DNA of 64,000 bases. It comes from Baylisascaris procyonis (taxonomy: Eukaryota; Nematoda; Chromadorea; Rhabditida; Ascarididae). The notes beneath the pieces were generated by a model, which did not search any database, was not told the DNA's origin, and saw nothing but the letters and a program-made list of their open reading frames with translations. Shown one piece after another: positions 39,801-51,842 of this stretch; the first letter of the stretch is position 1; each line of letters begins with the position of its first letter. The DNA lies in assembly GCA_037389465.1 (NCBI GenBank), contig JAZARR010000260.1, forward strand, positions 816,501 to 880,500, in the 5' to 3' direction. Position numbers and translations under genes: made by a program.

Positions 39801-42800
39801 GAAGTTCTGATAAGATGCACTCAAAGGCTTTTTAATGTGCCCACATATGCACTGGACAGAGGAGAAATTTATATATGCGATGCCGCTTGTGAAGAGGCGG
39901 GGAATTTTCCATACAGTAGCGAGCGAGACACGTCAGTTGAGTGGACAAGAGTGGTGAACGATAGAATATTAACGCAGTGTCGCATATAGGTTTACCTCTG
40001 AAAGTGAACGAAGAAATCGAAGTGAACGCAACAGTGCTTGGCAAATGGGACGCAAAACGCAGAGCAACATGCGATGTATCAACTTTTTTTTTTCGAATCC
40101 TGCTTAGAAATGTAGCATAGGGCGTGATGAAATGAATTGAGCCGAATATTTGAAGACATACGGATGAGCAGATGAAGGAACATTTCAGGAAAACCCCGAT
40201 TTTCTGCAATTGCTTTTGGACACATCGGAGGAGTCGGAAAGAGACGAAGAGTTGATGCACGATGTGGTGGACAGAGGAAAGAAGGTTGCATTAAGTTCTT
40301 TTTGCTCCTGGCATAACCGCAAGAAACGAAACTGCTTGTTCAGGCATGGAGCAGGGACTATCAGAGAGGGAGACGAGAGGGACGCCTTCGAATTCCGAGT
40401 CGTCCGACCAGCCGAATACGTATACTGAGCTAGCCCGTTATCGAAGTACAGCACACCTCAACAAAAATGCCGATTTTGGGTTGCACTGCTAGAGAAAGTT
40501 TCGCTTTAAATTTCGTCGCCAACCAAAGTTTCTTAAAAAACATGGCGGTTCAGCACGACAGTAAGAATCACAGACTGTTCCTCACCTACGAACAACAGCG
40601 CCGAATTTCATGATGGCCACCATGACTGGTTCGGTGGCATTTTTCGACCCACCCACAAACGAATACATACAGGATGGCACTTAATTAGCAATATAGCTCA
40701 TTTATTTCACTGATAGGTCAGTGCACGGCTTAGAATGCTGAACTGTGATTATACTGATTCAGTTTGATAGCCATTTTTTGGCAATACATGAAAAATTAGA
40801 GAACAAATGAAATGTTGGAAATTAAGAAATGCATAAAATTGTCCCTGTCCCTGTTCGGAGGTCGGAATTTTCCACCGTTGCTGTGAAGAAATGCAAAATT
40901 ATAAACTGCATCTTCGGCGCTTTGCAGCACATATACAGCAGACCTTATCGAAGAATATAGCAATCTTTATCCAAGACCATTTATTTTCTGGGTCGACCGA
41001 TTTTGGAATAGACAACCCTGAGCGGTTCCTTCATTTAGGTCTTGATATTACACTGTTCCAGAAGGTCGAAAAGCGTCTCAGCTGTATCACTTGTCGTAGG
41101 ATTTTTGGTGATGCATTCTGACGAAATTAGATTACGAATAGAAAATATTCAAACCCCATTCACTGGAACATCCTAACTTCAAACTTCGGTTAATTCTTTG
41201 TTTTGATAGTGAGACAATTGATAATGTACAAAGGCAGACTCTAAATGGAAATAGAAAATGAGTCAACCGTTTGTATATAATAATGGAGGAGAATAAATCA
41301 AGGCCCTGAAAATCAGAAGCACGCGTTAAGAAGTGCGTTTCAGGCAACCTCCACGTCCCTTCCATTCCTGCCTCATCCTCTCCTCCCATCCAGTGCCACA
41401 TTTAGGAATCATGTAATATTTAACCGATAATGTCCTTAATTCCATTTTCTGAGGTGCAAGACCATACAGTGCGATATCAGTCAAGTAAAGAGCATCGCTC
41501 CTTGCAATGCAGTTAAAATAATCTGTTTCGCTGTTCTCCGCGAATTCTTTCATTTATAGGCTATATTGTTTGTAGTTATATATTTTGCAGAAATAAATAG
41601 AGCACTGCAAGGTTCGCATGCTTTAGATTGTCCTAAATGATCTGGAGTTGGCTGCACAAGGATACCTATTTCTTACCGTAGGATACGAGGCGATATCTAT
41701 TACTCTCACATTTGCTATCTACTCTCTCGCTTCCAATCCACAAGTGCAAGAAATAGCATATGCTCAAATTATGGACGTCCTTGGGCACAAGGTATTTCTT
41801 ACCAATTGCTTCATTATGCCAAAAAGCAATTTTTGTTTCAAATGAAGCGATGTTTGAAGCAGAAATAAGGTGATATTAATTTTGCGATTCGTTTCCCTTA
41901 AGTTCCGTTTGCTGTTCCTGTTTCCACCGGCCAAAAGTGAACAGCATTCGTCTACGAACAGAAGCTTGCTGCTCTCTCCTGAAATCTAAAAAACGGAGCG
42001 GATGAGGATTCTCTGATCAATGAACCAGCCTTCTTCAGGGAACAACCGTACTGTTCCCATGCTTCGGTAGGTTTAACATAGCTATTTGAATTCAACTCAT
42101 AAAACAAAAGAGCATAAGTCCCCCAAACTCTTTACTTTTCCTCCTCCCTTTCCGCTTCCTGCACGTTTAGGATCACACACTTTGGCATCGTATTAGGGGA
42201 TGGAAAATTTAGAAATTTTTACACTTTTCTTTGACACGCATCTTCAAATGCTTGAGCCCTATGATCTGCGTGACGACTGAGGAATAAGAGACAGATAGAA
42301 TCCTATATCAAAATGGTGGACTCGATGAACTTTCTACTGTTACGCACGTTTGACTCAGAAGCTCAATAGCAGTCGAACATTTTAGCGCATCTAAATAGGC
42401 ATTAAGTGCACAGAGGAAAAAGTCAATTTCAAATGTGGCGATGCTGTAAAACACAATTCTTCGAACGAAGAGAGCAAAGTCATTTAACAGCTGTTCTCAT
42501 CTTTATTCTGCATTTATTGTTTACAGGTGACTAATCATTGGAACCCATTATTCACTCAATCAGTACTGATTACCTCAGTCATATTTCAGGAGACCATCGA
42601 CTACGACGATCTTATGAAGATGACTTATCTGGAACAAGTAATGAATGAAACATTGCGGATGTATCCGCCTACTCCGAGGTATGTCGCATGTACATCAGGA
42701 TATACTCGTTTTCGGTGCGAAAACGCTGAAAGCGCAGGATGCATCAGAACAGCGTTGGAATGTCTCTGTTGTACTTACGTCGATCTTGCTCAGCATTACT

Positions 42801-42835
42801 CAGTAGGGTTGTCCTTGGCATCTAGTATTATATGG

Positions 42836-42894
<59 letters not shown>

Positions 42895-45681
42895 AACTGA
42901 GGTAGGTAACCGGGTTGATATAGGCTGACGTATAAGGCCAAAGGGTTCTGAAGATGACTGAAGATGCGAGACTGAAGACTGGAAGGAAAACTGATGAGGC
43001 GCTGAGAATATTGCCGTCGTGAAACGATAAATGCAAAGGCAAACACGACAATCCGAATAGCCTCGAGGATCACCAGTAAGAAGAAGAGGTAGGAAAAATT
43101 ACATGAGAGCTTGGGAAATTGCAGATACGATAGCTAATGTCGATAAGAGTAGAGATGAAATATGATGAGAAAAATAGTAAATGATGGAGTGAAAAGAGAA
43201 AACCAAAAAATATAGTTTCCATAAAGAATTGAGAGAGTGAAGACTACGGAGGCGCATGAAAAAAGACGAAAGTATCGTACAGCGGAAATCAACATAGGAA
43301 GTTAGAATGTACGATTAGACAGGCATTTGAAATGAAGCTGTTGATGGAGAGATGATTGAAATAAAGGCTGACCTTCAAGCAGTGGAACGCAAGACTGATT
43401 GAAGCTGTATGAGACCGTGACGGAGACTGCGAATGAGGAATGGAGAAAAGAAATTGGAATAAGGGAAAAATAGAAGCCAATGGAGAATTCTAATCCCTCA
43501 TGTTGTTCCTCTTTCTTTGAAGAATAACTCCAAAAATCAAAGAAAGGTCGAGTCGAGCACGCTTCTCTTGTAGATGATAGCGGTATGCGCAGCTATCTCA
43601 AATTTTCGAGTAATAACTCCAAACAGCATACTGATTTCACTTTCATAGTGATTCTATTGTTGAGCAATCAAATGATTGTTCTCATTGCAGGCATGACCGT
43701 AAATGCCGCTCCGATATTACAGTAGGCGGAATAACAATCGAGAAAGGCACCTTCGTCTTTATTTCGCCTTTTGCTTTTCATTATAACGAACAATACTTTC
43801 CAAATCCAGGGAGATTCGATCCGGAGAGGTGAGAAAGAAATTTGATCACAATTTATGCAACAGAAACCGTTTCGTACACCCGAATCCCTACCTCGTTTTT
43901 CAGTGAAGATGTGTTCCTATTTGTGTGCGTTTGTCCGACGGAAATCTCGTTGGGTTTCGGCAGTGAAAGTCGGAGAGACGATAACTTCCTATTCGATTGC
44001 ATTTGCACATCACGTAGGGTGCCACGTTAACATGCAAGCATTCGTTTTTGAATACAATGATCATTATTTTCCAACTACTCGATTTCCGCCGGTGTCATAG
44101 AGTTAGTATTTACTTTGGTTATGCATGGTTACACGTTTGCCAATAGCGTATGCCGGTGGCATTTCCCAACTTCGTTGTTGCCCATATCTTGCACTCTCTA
44201 TCGGAGGAAACTTTATCCGAGACGGAACGTCTGACGCCGATATGCAGTGCTCGCTAGAAAACAATGCGTGAGATGGAAGGCCAATGAGCGCTAGACGAAG
44301 CTACTCAAGAGCCTTTTACTTTTCTGCGCTTTGAAGGGTAACCAGGCAAGGAACTAAAAATCATATCCACGCTGTCAGCGCTTCAGAATCAGAACAGACG
44401 AAGATATTCAAACATAATAGGCAGTGCGATGAGAAGGCGAGCGCGTCTCGCGGCCTTCCTAATAAGCGCTGCAGGCAAAAAGTCTACGGTCCTGATCATC
44501 GTAAGAAGGTGCGCAAGTCATTAAGAGGAGGTCTTGGCGAGATCTGCGAAAGTCACTGACACAAACTGACACACATCGCTCATTGACACAAACGCAGCAG
44601 ATTCTGAGAAGATCCTTGTAGTAGTCTGTGCTACTGTGAAAGAGGATAGCGGTGACTTTCTTCATCGTTGCTGTACTCTGCGTGCATATTGTCGTATCGC
44701 TCCAAGTGATTACGGAGAACGGATCATCTTGTTATAAAGTGGTATGATCTTTGGCTGATATCGTGAAAAAGCTTTTTCCTACATTGTCCCATTTCCGTTC
44801 CCGATGAAAGAATTTCTCATCATACAGTTCCCTTCCTAATGTTTTGATTCCTGGAACACCGACCGCCCCATCTCATACATATTTGATTCATGTTTCCTCT
44901 GTACATACCACAAAGGCGTAAATTGGCATTTATTTTGATAGTTTTGTCAACGGTCATAATAACAACGAAATTTAAGTGAGGTATATTTGAGATGTAATGG
45001 GAATGGAAAATAATCAGCGAAGGCATTTTACTCTTAATGTTAGATATCGCAGATGTGACTGTTCGTTCATTTACATACCAAGTTGCTCACATGTATCCAA
45101 CCTTCTGAAAGGGACTAGAATGCAACTGCAGGTTTTCACCGTCTGAGAAAGCAAAACGGGACCCACTCGTGTTCACGCCGTTCGGTGCTGGCCCACGAAA
45201 CTGCATCGGGATGCGTTTCTCTCAAACGGAAATTCGTCTCACAATGGCTCATCTATTGCGGAAGTTCCAGTTCAGCGTTCCAGAAGAATTGCAAGTAAGA
45301 ACTGTTTCAATGTACTCGCAAAATCCGCTACCTTAAGGAATTTTCATCAGGCAGCGGGGACATTTGCTATACTCGCAACGAGTCTCCTAACTAATAACGG
45401 ATTTAGAGGTTCACGTTTGCGAAATCACCAGCATTGATCGGACAAAGTTTTCGGTGACATAAATGGAATCAATAGGTTTATAGTGGAACGCGATAGAATA
45501 ACATGAGTGGTTAATTTTAAGGAGTTGCTGCGATATTGTCTTTTTTTAAATTTTATGTCCGCATTTCCATTATCAGCTCAGGTGTGATCTAATTTTCCCA
45601 CCACTGATTGCCATGAGGATGTCGTTATTTCGAATGCGAAAATGTTCGTTTATTTTATTCGCTTCCCAAACGATTCGATAA
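33881..45681 (+). CDS. Cytochrome P450, clan-3 type (13 exons)
   Basis: Haem monooxygenase family protein anchored in the ER by its N-terminal helix. The exons are 33881-34005, 34602-34748, 36587-36683, 37008-37133, 37660-37751, 38400-38548, 39436-39566, 40189-40284, 41627-41791, 42590-42678, 43691-43828, 45132-45294 and 45577-45681. All junctions are GT-AG and in phase, giving 540 residues plus stop. Landmarks are a membrane helix at about 10-41, the GIPGP hinge at 55-59, W147/R151 of helix C, the I-helix VGYEAIS (339-345), E396/R399 of ExxR, PERF (450-453) and the haem loop FGAGPRNCIG with Cys476. The I-helix Thr that activates oxygen in most P450s is Ala343. Exon 13 is the least certain; its PL...SLF pattern fits P450 C-termini. 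Poly(A) signals follow at 45753 and 45783. Nematode CYP13/25-like family is inferred. Confidence 0.93.
35600..35860 (+). pseudogene. GC-rich retroelement-like fragment in P450 intron 2
   Basis: A GC-rich block stands out in an AT-rich intron. Its plus-strand frame contains LRRSFRRHGINVGVAHRFRT, then Lys-rich spacing and NCLIY. The order 'helix, HGI, Lys-rich linker, aromatic strand' recalls the linker between reverse transcriptase and GIY-YIG endonuclease in Penelope-like elements. No catalytic motif is present, so this is at most a short relic. Confidence 0.3.
37180..37202. repeat. T-run/G-run junction in P450 intron 4
   Basis: About ten T residues are followed by twelve G residues. Such a run is prone to slippage and to sequencing error. 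Confidence 0.9.
42841..42892. repeat. (TA)n microsatellite in P450 intron 10
   Basis: About 52 bp of pure TA, 160 bp downstream of the exon ending at 42678. Confidence 0.95.
44017..44094 (+). pseudogene. Decayed duplicate of the P450 PERF exon
   Basis: Inside intron 11 a plus-strand frame reads GCHVNMQAFVFEYNDHYFP. It aligns without gaps to GTFVFISPFAFHYNEQYFP of the true exon (43691-43828), with nine of 19 identical, and is followed by TTRFPP in place of NPGRFDPE. Upstream similarity fades. A GT follows the copy (CCGCCG|GTGTCA) but in the wrong phase to join exon 12, and the PERF motif is lost. It looks like a tandem exon duplicate that has decayed, not a usable alternative exon. Confidence 0.6.
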
Positions 45682-45752
45682 TTTGAGTCGTTCATGTGGC
45701 TAAACCTTCTCATTGTTCGTTTGCATTAACGGCTGGTTAAACGCAATAGCGA

Positions 45753-45788
45753 AATAAATACTACGGAATATTCCATCACAGAAATAAA
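45753..45788 (+). terminator. Poly(A) signals of the P450 gene
   Basis: Two AATAAA hexamers (45753-45758 and 45783-45788) lie 70-105 bp after the P450 stop codon. Their position supports the chosen last exon. Confidence 0.6.
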
Positions 45789-45944
45789 CACTACTCACTC
45801 GTTTATTCGTTCCATTCTTTGGATCGCCATTAATTGAGAGAGTTGGCATTTTCGGAATGTAGAAAAGAGGTTTCGCAGAGTGAAGGACATGCGGAAGGAT
45901 TGCGCTCTAGTAGTTGTGGCATACTCACCATTGCTAAAGGTTGG

Positions 45945-46686
45945 CTAATGACCGACGAACATCTTTCGATATTTAGGATGGTCATCCCCGCATGGCGCAA
46001 GGAGAAGATCCCCAATTGATGCTGCAACTGCTGCCGCCGCAACAGCCAGTGTTGATATTGCTAAGGCGCGCGATTGTTTAGCCTAGTTAGGGACATCTCT
46101 ATTCAGGTTTCATGGAGGTTGTCTGCGTCTCCTTGAGAGTCAATCGGATAGTACGTTTGTTCTCACTCACTCGTCTCTTTACATTTTATTCTTTTTGAGC
46201 TAGTCTTTCCTCATCTAATCGAATAATTAAATTTTCGAGGGTTTTACTTTAGAGCGCAGTTGAGCATAGAGCATCATCGAGTTTCTCAATTTGTTCACTG
46301 AGTGCCTAACTGTTGCTCATTCCTGAATTATAAAGAATGAATTATAAAGCACGAAGCCGGCGACTAATGGAGCATTAAACGGCACAACTAGAAGAGAGTT
46401 TTTTTCTTGTAAACATGCCGCACCACCACTGGAATGCACTTTCAGGCTCATTGAGTTTCCATTGTTTTGACCAACATTCCATTACAGGGTCGATCTCCTG
46501 AATTACTAACAACAGGAATGACGAAGGCGAAAACTCCGATAACCATAACTGCAAGACGAAGAACTCCATGAATTGAAGCACTGGCTATTAATACTGTTAG
46601 CAGCGGACCTTTCGTTTTGAATCGTGGATGTTTTTTACCGAAAGTTTTCAAATCCTTCGGCCGTAGTATTTTCGGGAGTTGTTTTT
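45945..46686 (-). CDS. Tentative two-exon gene, membrane-protein-like, 5' incomplete
   Basis: Minus-strand exon 46486-46686 has acceptor TTCCAG and donor CCCT|GTAATG. Exon 45945-46060 has acceptor GCCTTAG and ends at TAG. Their phases match. The first encodes a Lys-rich stretch (KTFGKKHPRFKTKG) and then a hydrophobic segment of about 35 residues. The second encodes an Ala-rich hydrophobic stretch (LAVAAAAVAAS) and a short polar tail. AATAAA on the minus strand (45802-45807) lies about 140 bp beyond the stop. Earlier exons were not found and I do not recognise the family. It would be tail-to-tail with the P450, 264 bp between stops. Chance open frames remain possible. Confidence 0.35.
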
Positions 46687-46754
46687 CTGGAATTCACAAC
46701 AGGAAGTTTGTTAGATGAACTTTCACGCCGAATTGTTCAATTTCACTGAAGATC

Positions 46755-46800
46755 TATGACACATTCAATAAAGTTAAACTCCTTTATTGAATGTGTCATA
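46755..46800. repeat. Perfect 19-bp hairpin with AATAAA on both strands
   Basis: TATGACACATTCAATAAAG (46755-46773) and CTTTATTGAATGTGTCATA (46782-46800) are exact reverse complements around an 8-bp loop. Each arm carries AATAAA on one strand. It could act as a bidirectional poly(A) site or be a tiny transposon remnant; no function is shown. Confidence 0.85.
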
Positions 46801-49800
46801 ACATAAATATGTGTTACCATTACCATAAATATACTTTTCGAGCAGTTTATATTGCAAGTATTCTATCTATGCAAGGATTTCCTCCCATAAGGATTTCTTC
46901 CTTGTGCAACGGGAATTTACGCAGGAGTAACTGGGAAGCATGGATTTTGTCATCCATGGGATGCACAGATGTTCAATGTGACATATGGCCTAAGGCCATA
47001 GCATGCAAATTTTTGGCACAACAATATCGTTTAGTGGTCTTCTGTCCTGAGAAAAATATTAATAAATCGAAGACTTTGAAAAAACTTCTTCCGCTTCCCC
47101 TACTCATTGCACGAAGAAATTACAGAATTCACGTTTTTCGCGCGCAGCCAGCTATATTTTATCGTGAACAATTGCTTTTACGATCGCTTTCAGACGTTCA
47201 ATAAACTATTCTTAGACAAAAAAGTTCTTTATTCGTAAAACATTTACTACATATTATATTACTTTGTATCATAAAATTTTATAAATCCTTGCAAAGCGAT
47301 GAATGACGTCGGTTCTTTCAATATTCAACTCAACAATGTAACAGAATCTTTTCTCAAAATAGCCTACAATATGCTCAACTATTTCCATAGCTGCTGTCAT
47401 TAAGATTGTTCTCCCTGATTGAGTGTTTGTCGTGAACAAAACAAAGTTGGTGGTCGTATGTAGACGACAGAAAAAGATAAAGAAGAGATCGACGGTTTAT
47501 TAGAAAAGAGATCAACAAAGTTAAGGTCACAATGCACGTGAAGTAAAACCAAAAGGCTGCGCAGGCCTGTCAAAATAATCGGCAATATAAAAGCAGTAAA
47601 CGAAACAACGACAATCGAAGGCCAAAGCTTTGACTTGGGGCAAGTTGAGCGAATTGAGCGATATAATACCGAATGAGCGGGACACACCTTTAGAATATGG
47701 CACTTGTTGTCAACTGTCTCACGGCCTGATACAATGAAGCGCAATATAAGCACAACAGAAACGAGGTGGCGGGCGATCGCTTTCGTGCCGACACCTGCTT
47801 ATCAATGTATCACCGTCTAACTCGTGCGACTGATTTTATTCACCGCAATTTCTTTTCTCCCGCGCTGGGATTGACTATTCGGGCTTGTGGCTACCCGAGA
47901 ACTTGAACAGTGAATGAATTATAATTGATTTCGACAAAGAAACCGGCTGTTTTGATGAGGGCTCGTCCGCTTGCGCCCTTTTCCTTCTTTTTGCGCTTGG
48001 CTACACCAACCTCCTGGTTGGTCCGTCCCAAGTTTGTTCACACGGTTCGGGGGACACCTTTCTGCTTGGCGATTCGCCCGACACCTCAAACTTGGGTAAT
48101 TGAACCTTTAACGTACTTCGGAAACGACGCGAAAATGCGATATACTCGAAAGACGAATACAAAACCATCATAAAACATGATCTGAGTCAAATGCGATGAT
48201 TCTGGTCATGAGCTAACGAAAAGGTACAAACAAATGACAAGGAGAAAGCAAAAAACGTCACAAACTACTGACGAGATCGCAAAAGTTTGAGGCAATCAAC
48301 AAGTAACCATGAGAATCAAATTTAAATTCAAGAAAAAACAATAAAGAAGAAAGTACTGACAATTACACTTACGCGCTTATACACGACGCATTAGAGGACA
48401 CGCGCTTACACACGACCGCAACGCCGCATTAGAAGACGATATAGTCGCTACAGCCAGAGATCAACTTAGATCGTTCTTTGAGTTATGCGTTGATACACAG
48501 TGTGATTTAGTGTATGCAGCAGCCCACTAACTCACTCGCGAATCTTCGCGACAGTGTTCTACTTGAGGAAAATGTCTTTTGATGAGTGCATATATTTACC
48601 GATAGATTTTTTTTTTCAAAAACGTTTAAAACTTCTCGCAATAGGCTTATTCGTCTGCATCTTGATGGAGCATTTTTTTTCGTCCAGTTTTTCATATTAT
48701 GGTAATCTTCGCGTGCTTCTACACTTCGGAAAGTTTCGTTTTTCAAGCATTTTATCAAACATTTGGAAAATTCGGTGTGGTCATACGTTTTCTTAATTTC
48801 TGCTACTAATGCACTTAAACAGGGCGGTTAATAGTTTGGCTATTTTTGTTAATGCTTCTGAGATATCGGCGTAAACGAATTAGCAATGAGTTTGCAGGTT
48901 GCGCATAGAATTGCTCCAATTGGTTGGCAATTTCTATGTATTTGCATCTGATGATACTTCCGGTGCAGATGGATATATTGTTGAAACGTTTATAAAAGCT
49001 CTACTTACTCTCTGCTTTGCATTCGGTCGATGAGGTTGTCAAAGTTGCTAGAAGTTTTAGTGACATCATTTGTATATTCTCTAAATTTCCTGTTATTTGC
49101 TAACGGAGATTTATTTGATGGGTTTGTTTCATCCGCTTCTGTTTTTTCTTTCCCCGGACGCTTCAAAATAGTTTCGTTTTACGAACTAGAAGTCCAAAGT
49201 ATACTTTCACGTAGAATTGAGTGGTCATTTCACTTCTTCTAAGCTTGCAAATAATTTCGGGCTAGGTTCAGCTCAGTTTCATTGCAAATTTTGAGTGGTT
49301 GAACACCACAAATACGCATGTAAAACTTTCTGTTGTTCGTATAGTACAAGATAGTACACCAGCATATTTTCTTGCATAGCTGCATTTTGGCGATAGTCGT
49401 TTTTTGAGGGACCGGGAGTGGAAGGGGCCTCAACGAATTAGTCCAACTGAAATGAATTAGGTTTTGCATTGACAGTACAGCGGTTCTCAATGAGCGGGGG
49501 GAAGGGGGGAAGGGAATTTAATGATGGGTAGGCGAGCGCTACCGATTATGCTAATTGTATTATGGAGCCGGGTGCTCTTTGCGCCCAATTTAAGCCTCAT
49601 TCAGTGCGAATTAGCGTCAATCAGCGGCCACTTTTTGCAGTGTGCTTATGAAGCGCAACTCTTAACGGCTTTTTCATCAGCACATACCTTCATCTTCTAC
49701 TGCGTCTATACAGCTGACAGCAACCCCGCCAGTCACTCATCTGCTAGTTTCACCTATAGTTTGAGTTATTCGAAAAGTTCCAGAAATTTTGCACACTGAA

Positions 49801-51787
49801 ACATCCCAAGATCATATAGCAAGAAAATAAGAGGTTGTGGGTTCCTACGCTTGAATTTATAATCATCGCTTGAAATCAAGCATTTCTCATCGTCTACAAA
49901 ATTATACATATATGAAAATTTTGATACTTAATTCATGTAACAAAATTTGCGTAAGAAGTTGAACTAAATGGAATATCATTGGAGAATTTCCTGTAAAGAA
50001 TCGACGAATTTGTGCACTCAGTTGTAATGCGTTCGTTTCGATGCCGACATGCAATAAACATTGAAAATCGTCCGTACTGCAGTCTGTGAAGATTGTAAGA
50101 CAATTGCGTGGTAAGAATATACGATGTCAAAGATGACCTGAATAAACTTGCAACATATTTCGGCATCAGCAGCCTTCCAGAATGCGGAATCGAAGTAAAT
50201 TTTTGTTATCTAAGCGAGAATGTTGACAAGAGATGTCTCACCGAATCTGCGAACTCATAAATTCGACCACTGCAGAAACATTTAGATCAAAGTGGAAATG
50301 CTACAAATGCATCACTATGATAGCGTAAGCACTAACCTGAGGTTAGTTGAATTTCAGTCGAGCGTAAAGTTAATAATACGATTTCTGGCAGTACGACATG
50401 AAGGTGATAGAAGTTGATGATGGAATTGCTAAGAACGTATGCGTTTGCTGATGCTGTTTGGGGACTTAATGAATTCTCGATAAGTGGATGAGAGACGAAG
50501 ATTGCTTGAGACATACGGCAGACCGCTTCACTCTCGGCAACACATCATCACGCTTCTATTCATGCTAACACTCACGGACTTGTGGTCAATAGTTATGCGC
50601 CCACCTTCGGCTGGTGCTCTTCAATGAGCAGACGCCGAATCCGATGCGATCCTTCATTTTTACTGTCGACTATTTTCTCGACCACATTAAAGATTTCATA
50701 TTATTTGTTTAAGTAATTTGAAGTTTTATAGAAAAGACTGTAGAATGCAGAACTATGTTAGCGCTAAGTATCTACAACTTTGCTGCAGAAATTAAGCTTT
50801 TATTCACAATAAAATCTAGTGTTCTTATCCTGTGAAATCTTTTTATGTCATAATGAAATAGCTCTTACAAAAGAGTATTCCTCTTTCGTCGACTTCTCTC
50901 AGATCATGAATTTTGATCTAATCGGCCCTACTCCAATTTTCTTTTATAAAGCTAATTTTGGTTGGCAAAAATGAGGCCAGTATAGGCAATTAATGAAGAA
51001 ATTGAAAGTTAAATTTCCATACTTAGTGATTCGTTTGTTATTATGCAACGTTTAAAAAAAAAAACAACTGATATTTCGAAAGCAAAAATCCATATAAACA
51101 TTAGAGTCATGCGCTGATGTGTGTCTGACAAAGAACAGCATCGAAGAGCACCTACTGAGATAAAGTTGAAATCTACGAAGCTTTAGAGGCTAAGCTTTAT
51201 AGGGAATTATTTTTTCATTTAATGGTTTTATAGAGGCGCATGCATCTTGCATATTTAATTACGCTCGTCAATTCATCGATAAGGAAGTTCACTTTTAATA
51301 ACTCTCATACAATGAAACATTTGTGATTATTTGTTAACATATTTGGAATCCTCTCGTTTATTATGCTAATTCGATTTGTCGTTTTGTTAATATTTAGTGC
51401 AATAGATACTTCATTATTCATAGGCCGTTTATTCGAACATCTCCAACGAATACAAGTCCTCCTTTCGTTCACCCTCCTTTAATCCCTCCCAGTCATCACT
51501 TCCTTCTTTCGGTGTGGCTATTCTTGCAGAAATCTCGGAAGTATGCTTGTAAGGCGCACAATGTCTACTTCGCTACGTGGCGTCAACATTGTTGTTTAGT
51601 TTAATGCCACACTGTATAAATAAATAGCTTTTGATCGGCTTGGCAAATAGAATAAATTGAAAGCAATAAAACCGCAAAAACTAGAGAAACTGCTTGAACA
51701 GACGATGCATCTCCAGCGGATACGCTAGCGTCCTCCCCTTGATCGCCGCGAACGAACAGAAAACATGCGGCGTGCATCCGAACGATA

Positions 51788-51789
<2 letters not shown>
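46801..51789. other. Unassigned 5-kb stretch
   Basis: No gene was recognised. Frames of 137 codons (46791-47204, plus) and 117 codons (47400-47753, minus) have no known motif. AATAAA on both strands near 47200-47240 may mark transcript ends. A GC-richer patch at 47765-48096 has short hairpins. A run of G blocks at 49496-49514 could form a quadruplex. Confidence 0.45.

Positions 51790-51839
<50 letters not shown>
51790..51839. repeat. (AT)n microsatellite
   Basis: About 50 bp of pure AT dinucleotide. Confidence 0.95.

Positions 51840-51842
<3 letters not shown>

Noticed and set aside
41591..41626. Alternative acceptor TTTTGCAG for P450 exon 9
   Set aside because: The added sequence has an in-frame TAA. 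The acceptor CTTTAG at 41626 gives an open, phase-matched exon.
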